Of a stretch of 64,000 nucleotides of DNA, positions 1 through 10,700 are shown one piece after another. A program made the position numbers and the translations under genes. Numbering within the stretch: position 1 is the first letter of the stretch; each line of letters begins with the position of its first letter. Under the pieces are notes generated by a model, which was not told the origin of the DNA, made no database searches, and saw only the letters and a list, made by a program, of their open reading frames with translations. The stretch comes from Tubulanus polymorphus (taxonomy: Eukaryota; Nemertea; Palaeonemertea; Tubulaniformes; Tubulanidae), in NCBI RefSeq assembly GCF_964204645.1, contig NC_134026.1, positions 23,578,650 through 23,642,649 on the forward strand, given 5' to 3'.

Positions 1-586
1 ATGGCTAGGTACTAAACCTTCTAAGCCTATACTCCATTTCTCAATTCTACTTGGTGAAATATTTCCCAATGCTACTGAGATGGCGAAGTTTTTGCTATAG
101 GCCATTCCTACTGAAGTTTAGATTTTTTATGAAAGTATTACTTATTCAGTGCTGACTAATTTATTCCTGAAAGTACTGGAGATAAATTCAAAATTTAAAA
201 AAGTTCCACCCCATGCGTTGGGCACCACTCGGCCTATAGGCCTATGCATCAACACCGTAGAACTACTATTACTGATATTTCACAATATTTGACAGGTGTG
301 GCCATCCTTGAATAGAGATAAGAACTAAATACTAATAACATCAATACACTGCTAAGCTATACCATATACTAGCAAAATCTATCGGTGATTTGTACACCGG
401 ACTGCGGTGTAGATGCACTGAAAGGGTTAATAGAGAATATTTTACCATATTTCTCAGTGAACTGCAATTTAGCCTACAAATAGATACATTACTAATTAGT
501 TCTGATTAAATCATAATTTCCTATAGTTGGCCTCTATGGCAGTACTCATCCATGTGTCTTATGCGTATTTGTATTTGTGTTTTTAG

Positions 587-3500
587 GAAACACCTTGAAG
601 AAACACCTTTCTGTTGCGTATTGAAAGATGTCAATGATTTCCACGACGTCACTGAGTTGAAGCATTTCATCGCATGTCACAAAATAACTGTAGCTATAGG
701 AATCCATGCTTATCATGCTGGAAAAGTTCTCCATGGTATGTAGCCTATGTAGATAAGAATATAATTTACATTTTTTAGTCTGCCAAAATAAATCTGTGGA
801 ATTTATGAAAAAGTCCTTGTATGAGTGAAAATCCTTGTCTGGTTTCACAAATGATGTTAACTCAAATTTTTATTCATATCTTGTGACTACCTACCTATTA
901 TCTGTGAGATATTGAGATTTTTCATCGATAAGGCTGGCTTATGGAATTTTGATTAGCCACCATTGATTTTATCAAAACGATACAGTTGGGATATGAAAAG
1001 CAGGTGTATTTCATTGCCGTGTTTGTTTATTCACAGTGTTTATTTAACTTATATTCTTTTATCAAATGGAATTTATGAGTAAGTAATTAGCATTGTCAAA
1101 TTGGTCACGTATGTCCATGACGTCAATATATCAATATGTTGCAGTTTAACAGCTGTTTTATCAACTATTATGTCCTACGGGATATTTGGTTTCCCTTTAT
1201 AGGCTGGGTCGTGCATGTGCCCCTTTAAGAAATTACTTGAAATGAAATTCTGAGGAGGTGACCTTATATAGATAATCCATTAAGACAATCTTTCCGGTTA
1301 AATGGTTTCTTATAGGTTGTGGTATTCCATATGCGATCATATTTGGAGGCACGGACTTAAATGAATATCATACTGATTCAAACATACTACCTGTGATGTC
1401 TAGAGTTGTTAATGAAGCTAAGTGAGTTCAGTTTTCTATCGTACACTTAGTCTGTATGCCGGTATATATGGAAATATTCGTGCACATTCTGAATGAGTTC
1501 ATGCTTGTTAGTAAAATTGCTTGTGAAATTTTCTGTTTCAGATATCTAGTTACCTTTAGTGCAGCTTTAAGAAAACGAGCTGATTCTCTATGGGTAAGTT
1601 TTTCTTGTCACTAGTACAGATACTAATTATACGCATCAGAAATCATCATATAGTTTACAACGTCATTTAAAACAGTAATATAAATAATGAATGTTCTCAA
1701 ATGAATTTGAATGATTTTATAAAGAGAAAGATTAAGGATGATGAGGGTCAAGTGAAAGTAAGTTATTTCATAGTCCAAGAAATTTAACTATTAACAAGTA
1801 CATGTATTGGCAAATCTATTCTTCGTTGATTAACCATAAATTATGATGTCTTTACAATTCTTTACATGATGATAAAGCAGTGATAATGGTGGGTTTTCCG
1901 CACCCTTCATATTCGAAATGAAGGGAATCAGAAATTAGAAAAGAATCTTTAGCCGCGATCACACAAGCGTTTTTGGCCCCTGCCAAATTTGGCCCGGAAC
2001 AACTGTTCACACGGGTCAAAAATGTCGGTCCAGGCCCGAGCCAAATTCTAGCACGAGACAAATGATAGCGTTTGAATTGCAACTGGCACCGGAAGTGACC
2101 CACTTCCCTTTTGTTTAAAAAAGCATTGTTTAGTATCGAGTGAGTGGTTTGCGTGTGAACGCGCTCTCTAATTATGCACGGGCCAAATTTGGCCCGAGCT
2201 TGATCCGTGCCAATTTGGCCCGGGCCAAATCTTCTCCGTGTGATCGCAGCTATTGTCAGGGATTTTGAACCTTACGGGTAGCTGTTACCACAACAGCAAA
2301 TAATGTGACCTAATGCAACATAACAATTATTTGACATAAATTTTGACAACAGCAATTCACATAACAAATTGATTTTATCCAGCATATTGTGTGTTATTCA
2401 AACCTATTGCTAATGATATAACTCGATCTATGTGCTGCAATATTTTTCTATATACTTTTTACAGCTTTTAGCAAAGCCTTCTAAACATGTCAGTAGTTAA
2501 ACGTGATAGTACATATATTTTTTTAACAAGGAAAATCGAAAAAAATTATAATAATCACTAGGATAAAAATGGGGCTTTCTAACTATGACAGAGAGCCCTA
2601 ATTAAGAGTCAAATAATGCATTCTTTTTCTATGATTTTTTTTGTAAGTTTTACTAATCACTGTGGGTAGGGATATAACAAGGAGTGTTTTTTTAATGGTG
2701 AAATTCATTTTCTCAGGTATAACCATATTTCATGATAGCTTCTTCCCAAATGATAGAATATTATTGATTTTTAAAGACTAAATCATAAACGATAAAGCTT
2801 GCGCTTATGCATATCAATGATATACGTCATACAAACACATGTGCTACCTTTTTCTTCGAGAACAGATTATTGAGAAGGTGCAATGCTACTTGTATAAATA
2901 TTCACCTCAATCTAGATATTTTCGTTTGCAATTTTCAGGCCGTTTCAGATGATAGATTTATCACAATTCCACAAGGTACATCAGTTGTTTGTAAACTAAT
3001 ACTGACTACTAAATCACTGAATTAGATCCTCTAACGTCATTTCTCTCTTTATATTTCCAGCTGTTTTAACCAATCCCTCCACATTCTGCTTAAGGAACTA
3101 TCTAAGAAAAAATGGATACAAAATCACAAGAAATCCACCGTTACTGTTTTCATTGATTGCTGGTATAAGACCTGTCAAAGATCCTGCATTCCTATTGCAA
3201 GCATTTTCAAGTGAGTTGAATGAAAATCTTTTGAAGATTGAAATACTTCTTTCAATAGATTCAATTGGAGAAAGTTTCTTTGAAACAATTTCAGACTGGT
3301 GGCAACACAATCAAAATGTTTTACTACTTATCATCGGACCAAAACTTAATAACGAATTTGCCGAGGAATTTGAGAAGCGCGTGAAACAAGCCAGTGGTGT
3401 AGTTTTCATTCCTGGCTTATCATTAGAGGATACTCATGCCGTTATGCGTGATAGTTTTATTGTGTTGAATTCCTCACTCAGTGAAGGCATGTCATGCGCA

Positions 3501-4189
3501 ATTTTAGAGGTGAGTTTGACACGTACAATTTATTTAATTGAACGTCGATGAAAGAAGTACTTCTCTTTGTGTGACATAACAGTCAAACTTGTTTGATAGG
3601 GGTTTCGCTCAACTCCGGATTTCATGTACAGTCCACTTAAAGCATGTTAAATGTGATGTTTTATTCGGATTTCTCAAAAACCGCATGAATTCCATTGATG
3701 CCGAATGATCCAAATTAAGCAGGTTCTACTGTAGTGTCTCTGTTACATACTTTAACTCGTGAATAGACACCTGAATTACCATACTTGGTGTTTCAGGCTA
3801 TGTCTCTTGGTGTACCTGTGATAGCTCGCAATATACCTGGAAATTATGCGATTATACAGCATCGAATTGATGGTCTTTTGTACGACACTCCTCAGGTAGT
3901 CAAGTGAAATGTTTTATAATGTTATTGTCTTTTCAAAATGTGTTGTTTTTAAACGTGAAATGTTTCGATCTTTATGTTTATGTAGGAGTTTGTTAAGTTA
4001 GCCGATGAAATTCTTAGCGATGATGTACTGTATGAAAAGATCAAACAAACGGCACTGGAGAAGATTAAGCTAAAACACAACTGTGATGCAGAAAAACGGT
4101 CATATCAAATGCTCGCGAGCAACCTATCAGCTTCATATAAACAATCATCAAAAACTGCTTCTGTTCTATATGATGATATATATTCATGA
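587..4189 (+). CDS. GLT1D1: GLT1D1-like glycosyltransferase, 5' end missing
   Basis: Seven coding exons: 587-735, 1316-1421, 1542-1593, 2939-2975, 3061-3509, 3797-3895, 3986-4189 (stop TGA). Spliced together they give 364 residues in one frame. The first exon begins mid-codon after an acceptor, so only the short N-terminal exon (about 20 residues in relatives) lies outside or unrecognised. Recognisable blocks are CCVLKDVNDF, IPYAIIFGGTDLNEY, LIAGIRPVKDPAFLLQAFS and SEGMSCAILEAMSLGVPVIA. The last contains the EX7E motif of GT-B fold, GT4-type retaining glycosyltransferases, where the donor nucleotide-sugar binds. In animals this family (glycosyltransferase 1 domain-containing protein 1) has no firmly established substrate. 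The gene is tail-to-tail with EBP2. A MITE starts at the base after the stop codon, so the 3' UTR begins with transposon sequence; a poly(A) signal is at 4915-4920. Confidence 0.92.
1951..2251. mobile_element. MITE in GLT1D1 intron
   Basis: The two ends are inverted copies of about 14 bp (AGCCGCGATCACAC at left, GTGTGATCGCAGCT at right). Just inside them is an inverted GGCCAAATTTGGCCCG-type motif present several times. The element is 301 bp, has no coding capacity and sits in the intron between the third and fourth visible exons. No clear target-site duplication was seen, so the superfamily is unassigned. Confidence 0.65.
3577..3733. mobile_element. Degenerate TA-flanked MITE
   Basis: The left end (TAACAGTCAAACTTG) and right end (AGGTTCTACTGTA) are imperfect inverted repeats bounded by TA. 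This resembles a diverged relative of the element at 4190-4369. It lies in a GLT1D1 intron. Low sequence conservation makes the boundaries approximate. Confidence 0.45.
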
Positions 4190-4369
4190 TACAGTGGAAC
4201 CTAGTTATAACGAACTCGAATACAACGATACATCTGATATAACAAATATAGAATTTCGTCCCAAGTAAGACAATTTGATTAATTTCATACTGGATATAAC
4301 GAACTATCAGTTATAACGAATATATATATTCTGGTCCCGTGAAGTTCGCTGTAACGAGGTTCCACTGTA
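4190..4369. mobile_element. Tc1/mariner-type MITE directly after GLT1D1 stop
   Basis: Starts TACAGTGGAACC and ends GGTTCCACTGTA, an inverted terminal repeat bounded by TA, with internal ATAACGAAC-type repeats on both arms. The length is 180 bp and no ORF is present. TA target duplication and this type of end suggest a non-autonomous Tc1/mariner relative. It begins at the base immediately after the GLT1D1 TGA. A degraded copy lies near 25282-25369. Confidence 0.75.
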
Positions 4370-5318
4370 TATAGATATTGAGTTAATGAAATATTTTTAC
4401 TCAGGGATGAAAATATTGACAATGATAATTTCAATAGAATCTCCGATCATGAAAATAATCGTGCACTGAATATTGCTACAACGCTCGTTGCTTGTACTAC
4501 AGCAACGTAGCTGAATATTATATCATGGACACCATGATTATTCTAGTCAAATTCTAGCCAGTTCGAATGTCATTTATAACAGTTACCGATGGCTTTGTTT
4601 TGATAATGGCATTCTGTCAGCTATTACCAACTATCATCAAAAACAGCTTCCCTTGATACCATATACCGGTAGTGATCTGTGCTTATCTGATATATTATAT
4701 ATTGTGTAAACTCGTTGATATCAATCAAAATCAATGTCGTTATAACTATGTGATGGCAGAAATTGTTGTACTTATTTATATTTATTGTGATTTTAGGTTT
4801 AAATGAAAAATTGTATCTAAATAATAGTCTATTATTGTATTGAATAGATTTCGAATTGTTGAGGATTATATATTGTTGCCATGATAAGGATGAACATTCA
4901 TGTTCACTTCTTTCAATAAAATTGAAATTTTTAAAATGTTTTGTCCTGAAGTTCTCGTAATGCATCGCGTGGAACAATCCACTCTAGTCTATGTACTTCG
5001 ATAGAAGTGTCAGGGTACATGGAGAATATCAAATGGATAACCTTAGCTGGAAAGGAAACTCACGGTCACATGTGATATTTACGTCTGTGCCCACATCAGT
5101 CAGCATCATACATGGTCATCAGGACTGTTGGGGATATAAACCATTCTCAATAACTTTTCAAATCTAGATGAATAGCACTCTTGCGACTGACCTGGAGGTC
5201 TGAAGAAGGGTAGGTCCAGACTGCATTATGGTAACTGTCCGACTTGGTAACTATCCGACAGAGCCTAATATACCAGTAAATTAGTGAAAACTATGACAAC
5301 TTTTTTAGGACTTATTGA
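4370..5318. other. GLT1D1 3' UTR and intergenic gap
   Basis: The GLT1D1 3' UTR probably runs to just past the AATAAA at 4915-4920. From about 4950 to 5318 nothing recognisable was found. EBP2 arrives from the other strand with a poly(A) signal (TTTATT on this strand) at 5319-5324. Confidence 0.5.
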
Positions 5319-5359
5319 TTTATTTATATACAAAATACATATACAGAGAAATTTGAGGA

Positions 5360-7642
5360 TCATTTCTTTTTTGACTTCATTTTCTGACGTTTGTTTTTGC
5401 CCGGGCGATTCTTACTCGGTTGCTACAAAACAAAAATTTGAGATGATTATAAACATAGATAACGAATAATACGAACAACTTGAATCAAAATAGACGTTTA
5501 AATAAACCTCATACGCAATGCATGAACATACCTTTCTTTTCTTCGGAAGTCCAGGTCGAGTCTGGTGCTTACGAACATTGAATTCTGTCATATCAGCCGC
5601 ACTAGTAGCTGTATTATATTTTCCTCGTTTTTTCTGACCACCAAAACCATATTTCTGATTTTTGAATTCTCGTTTCTTCCCGGGCCTGAAAAGTTCACAG
5701 AACAAATTCAAGTTGAGCAACAGCAGTGCTCATCAAAAACTTATACACCTGGATAAAGGTATGTGTACTTACGTCGGATCTGTGTTTTTATTCATTAAAG
5801 CTTTGTCACCTTCCAAAAAGTCTAGTTTGTCTTTCTGCCCTAGAATGAATAATGGCATTTATGGAAAATATGAATCACCAAACACAAGTAAACCTTTGAA
5901 AACACTTTGTAAAACAAAATACCTTTTCTAAATTTCTTTACAGCATCCAACATCTCACGTTTTTCTTTATGTCGTTTCTGAATGACCTCGGTTTGCACTT
6001 TCTTGCCATATTTCCGTAGGTTTCGTAGCTTCTTAGCCTTTTCTGATCGTTCGAGCGCTTGTTCTTTCGATAAAAGTTTTTCTCGTACCTATTTTCGATG
6101 AGCAAAAAGCTATCATTCACCGCATTGAGTGCTGACTGAATACCTATTTGGTTTCAGATCGATGCTTACCTTCTTCATATGATCATCTGTTTTAGCCATT
6201 TGGGCAAAATAATCTTCGGGTCTTTTTGTTAAAATACCTAAACTTTTCAAACGCGGTATCGCTTCTAAAACAGATGCTTGAGCCTGTCGATAACTGAAAC
6301 AGTAAAAAACAAACTAGACATAAATTTATGATTCTAAGGATAATCCCGGGTTAAAGTTCATAGACTGGTAAAATAATACTCAAACTCCAGGGAACATTTC
6401 AAATTTTGAATTAATATCATTATTTTGGAAGGTTATAAATGGTATGAGTTTAGGATTCCTTCTTAGGATCTTTTGAAAAAGGTCCTTGATCTTAAGAAAA
6501 CCGAGTCAACTAAAACAAATCACAAAATGCTACACTCACAATAACAACTCTCTTTTGAAGTCATTATGTACAATGTCATCTGGATTAGCTTCTGTATCTT
6601 CAAGGTTTGTATCTAGTGTTACCGCCGCAGGAGGATTTGTTAAGTCCAATGTTTCGACCCAATCTAAATTTTGTTTGAATTCACCAAGAGCTTCTTCCAT
6701 GCCGACCTATAATAGATAATCAGTATGAATGATGGTTGAGAACCATTGAGAAATTAAAAGATCTCGAGGAGAACTGAGAGAAACTTACCACATCGTTTAT
6801 ATATTTTTTTCGACCTTCTAAAACCACGTTAACTCCGGGTTTCAGTTTTCCTTCCTGGAAAGCATTTGCCAGCTGAAAATTCAATAAGAGGATATTCGAT
6901 TCACGTATGGACATATTTCAGTTGCTCCCAAAGCCAAGTCCAAAACGAGTCACCGCTGCTAGAGATCTCAGCTTTTGAAGACAAACTATTACCCAATTCT
7001 AAGAAAATAACAGCTGCGACCAATTTAATGTCAATGAAAATTGAAACACTCTCAGTCTCAGCGGCTTTAAGAAATTTACAGTATATGACAATAGTGTGTT
7101 GACATTGGAATCAAGGTGTGAAGATCCGTCAATTGGTCAAATTTCGAAATCTATGAAACATTGTTAAGTTCAGCACGGGGCTCGTATCAGAGTTGTAGGT
7201 AATGTAAAAACGATAATCTGTTAATCCTATGTCTATAACTATAGACATAGGATTGTAAAAACGATAATCTGTTAATCCTATGTCTATAGTTATAGACATA
7301 GGATTAACAGATTATCGTTTTTACATTACCTACAACTCTGATACGAGTCCCTGTGAAGTTCAGTGCAATATAAAATGCATTTTTTATGGGATGTTTTATT
7401 TGAATTGATTCGAACTGGAGGCGATAATGAGAATATCAAACTTGGAGTGAAGATGGACAGACCGGTGAAAACAACAATGTTGTTTTCACCGGTCTGTCCA
7501 TCTTCAAGATTCGATGTTGTCAACATCGAATCTTCATTCAGAGACCATTGAATGTATGAACATTTACCTCTTCATCTGAATCCACATCTGAAACATCCGA
7601 AGCATCGCTGTTATCAATAAAATTTTCCATATCAGCGGCCAT
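5360..7642 (-). CDS. EBNA1BP2: rRNA-processing protein EBP2 homologue
   Basis: Eight coding exons on the minus strand, in coding order: 7568-7642, 6789-6872, 6540-6706, 6170-6293, 5923-6088, 5773-5839, 5532-5685, 5360-5422. The total is 900 nt, or 299 residues plus stop, against about 306 in human. Start context is MAADMENF at 7642. Conserved family blocks include LKPGVNVVLEGRKK, FYRQAQASVLEAIPRL, TKRPEDYFAQMAK, RSEKAKKLRNLRKYGKKVQTE, KDKLDFLEGDKAL and KNQKYGFGGQKKRGKYNT, followed by a Lys/Arg-rich tail typical of nucleolar proteins. EBP2 acts in pre-60S ribosomal subunit assembly and 27S pre-rRNA processing in the nucleolus. It is head-to-head with SEC23IP across 143 bp and tail-to-tail with GLT1D1. 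Its first intron contains a hAT-like fold-back element and two perfect hairpins. Confidence 0.97.
7166..7363. mobile_element. hAT-like fold-back MITE with 8-bp duplication
   Basis: An identical 8-bp direct repeat AAGTTCAG occurs at 7166-7173 and 7356-7363. Between them (7174-7355, 182 bp) are inverted ends, CACGGGGCTCGTATCAGAG at left and the complement of CTCTGATACGAGTCCCTGTG at right. The arms 7181-7254 and 7274-7347 are perfect 74-bp inverted repeats around a 19-bp spacer. Each arm also contains a 15-bp hairpin. An 8-bp duplication and CA(.)GGG-like ends are characteristic of hAT elements. It lies in EBP2 intron 1. Confidence 0.8.
7449..7534. repeat. Two adjoining perfect hairpins, 1-nt spacers
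   Basis: First hairpin: arms 7449-7476 and 7478-7505, 28 bp each, perfectly complementary with one base between. Second: arms 7506-7519 and 7521-7534, 14 bp each, again one base between. They abut directly in EBP2 intron 1, with no terminal repeats or target duplication visible. Confidence 0.85.
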
Positions 7643-7785
7643 GCTGTCTCCCTGTACGATGTACGATGCTGGATGTCTGATTCCAGGAGTCCGATTTCCG
7701 ATTTCCGATTTCCTACTCCGTGTTTTAGTTAATGTCGACTTCTCGGAAACATTCGACTCTTCCTGGAAATTGCTTAGTTGTCAAT
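7643..7785. promoter_or_regulatory. Bidirectional EBP2/SEC23IP promoter
   Basis: Only 143 bp separate the start codon of EBP2 (minus) and that of SEC23IP (plus), so both promoters and 5' UTRs must fit here or overlap the genes. Read on the minus strand, three GGAA cores recur at 7-bp spacing (bases 7696-7699, 7703-7706, 7710-7713). Two of them are in CGGAA context, the core recognised by ETS factors such as GABP, which commonly drive divergent housekeeping promoters. No TATA box was seen. Factor identity is inference. Confidence 0.6.
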
Positions 7786-10700
7786 ATGGCGGACCGAACG
7801 AAAAGTTCCGATCATGGCGCTACACCGCCTCCCCTGCTCCTCATGCCACCCGGTGAAGGACTCACATTAGACACAACCATCAGTTCTAACATCCTGATGC
7901 CCGTTGCTCCTACAGGAGCTGCATCTTTAATGTCAGAAGCCGAAGGTGAGAAATACTGCTCGTTTAATCCGTAAATTCAAACCCGGAAGTAAAGAAATCA
8001 AATGCAATTCGCTTTTTTTATCCGAATAATGTCAATGTGTCGACCTGCTTATTAATCCCTTTTAATTCAAATTTCTTTTTTTAGAGGTTGATGTAGATTT
8101 AGAAGCAGACAGTTTTGTCGGGCAGAATCCATCCCCTCCTCCTCATGGGGCAATAAACAATCAACATACTGGTGGCGGTGGAACATATTCATTTTTCCAG
8201 TCATCAACTCCGGCGACTTCATCTGATCCGTTTTCACAGGTTGGAGCCAATCCTATTCCCTCACAACCACAGCAGGTATCATCGATTAGACAACCTCCGG
8301 TATCTGTGTTTTCTCCTGTAAGTCAAATTCAGCCGCCACATGTACCTGCTAACACTTCATTTGGGCCGCCACCTGTATCTATCGCAGGATTACCACCTAG
8401 GCCACCAGTGACAGGACCTCCATTTGGAGGACTACCACCTAGAGGTAATGACTGTTTTAGGCTTGACTTTTGAATATTCCGTGACAAATGATCCGTTCTT
8501 GATTTTTGTTTGAATTATTGATTTTGATTAGGAGGAACTACAATCAATTATCATCGTGCGCAAGGTCCCCTTAGATATGCTCAGCCTCCTCCTGGAACGT
8601 ATGCCTCAGCTGCTGGATCACAACATCCTGGTCCCCCTCCACCGGCATTTGATGGTGTGCCAATTGCTCAGGTAAAAACTTACCCTAACTGTCAAGTCAA
8701 GTCTTTTACGTTTCATTTACTTTACAAACCTATAAATCATAAGGGATGTTGCAGCCCACACCACTTTATCATAATCAACAATAAAAAATAATTTTTTTTT
8801 TCGATTTATTGATTTTTAACTTCCAGTACCAGATGTTGTTGAACAGATGTTTAATACTTTTATAAGTAAACTGTCTACTGTATACATAAGTCTGTGTCTA
8901 ATTAAAGACTATTATAATGCTTGTAAAGTTAATACGTGTTCAATCAAGTAGGATCTTAAAGATAGAATACTCATCATAATGGATAAGAAATACCTTTATA
9001 CTTGTAGGATTGCACCAGTGAGTTGAAGTACTCCTATTAGAATTAATCTATGTGTTTGGATTAATCTAATTGGCATGTACATGTTTAATTTTCAGGTAGC
9101 ACCAATGCAACCCGAGCCGATGCCAAATGATGCTTCTGGTATGACATACATACCAATGAGTTCGACACCACAAATGCCTAATCAAGGTGTTGCACTGTAT
9201 CCAAATCAAAAGCTTTTCCAGCCAGTTCAGCCCCACTGGTTTTTCTGTAAGATCATTGAACATAGGGCCGTTTGGCTTCCAATGTCTTTGTTAGATACAA
9301 TGAGGTTAGAAGAGGCATATAATTCACCTATGTGTAAGTAAATTTTCATTGACTTCATTTTGTGTTTCAAAGCAATGACTAGTTCATCATGCACATCTTG
9401 ATTCTGATTTTCAGTTAATGAGACATCAGAACCGGTGATTGTATTTACGGATGGTGGGCGATATGATGTAGATTTGAGAAATCGTTGTCGAACTTCAGTC
9501 TATTGGGAAGAAGCGCCTACAGAAATAAAGAGGTGTACTTGGTTTTATAAATCGGAAGGTGACAATAGATATATACCCTATGACGAGGAATTTGCTGGGC
9601 AGTTAGAAGTAAGCTATTGTCTCAACAGAGCTATTTGCTATTTCTTTTCGAAAAAAAATTGAAATTGATTTTCTTGTTTGCTTTTCAGGAAGAATATAAA
9701 ACTGCTGTATTGACAAATGTTTGGCATAAACGACTGGAATTTCCTGGTGGTGAAACAATTGTCATGCATAACCCAAATGTCATTGTGCATTTCAGACCAT
9801 CATCATTGCCTGATGAATGGGGCACTGTGCAGGTAACAAAAGTAGGATTATATTTCAGATTAATCTGATCATCAGCATTCTTTTTTAATGGGATCGATAT
9901 ATTGGTATTTCATTATTTCAGGGAGACCAGATGAGACCACGTGTTGTGAAAAGAGGCATTGAAGAATTTGAAAACATTGAGGATGGTTAGTTTCTAAAAC
10001 TGTTTCATTATCTGTGTGTTTTAGATCATTATTACAAATATTGAAATATCTTTCAGGCGAACCAGCTCTTATCGATCATCTCGTATTTGTTGTTCATGGT
10101 ATCGGACAAATTTGTGATATTCGCTTCCGAGGATTAGTGGAATGTGGTAAGACTTTGACTGCGGTTATTTCGTCATTGTGAGAATAATTTATGTTCGTGA
10201 TGTCGTTCTCTGGATATTGATTATTCTTCTTATTTGTACTTTCAAGTCGACGATCTACGAAGTAATTCAAACATGCTGTTGTCAACACACTTCCAACAAC
10301 ATGTGAAAGACAACCGTATAAACCGGATAGAATACTTACCGGTTCACTGGCATCAATCGCTCCACGGTGACGCGACTGGCATCGATCGCAGACTCAAACA
10401 GATAACACTGAAGAGTATCCCAAAGCTTCGAGATTTCACAAACGATACGCTGTTAGACATTCTTTTCTACACTAGTCCAAAATACTGTCAAGTGAGTCAA
10501 TTTACAGTAAACTGAACTTTGCTTTCCAAAGAAATGTCAATTCGCTACCTTGGTTTTTTACTGATATTGATAAATCTTTTCCTTCACAGACTATCTTAGA
10601 TACAGTGACATCTGAAATAAACAGATTGTATGATCAGTTTCTTCAACGCAATCCATCATTTACTGGTCAAATGTCAATAGCTGGTCATAGTTTAGGTGGG

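Noticed and set aside
4624-4977. 117-aa minus-strand ORF
   Set aside because: It is antisense to the GLT1D1 3' UTR, AT-rich, without motif or splice context.
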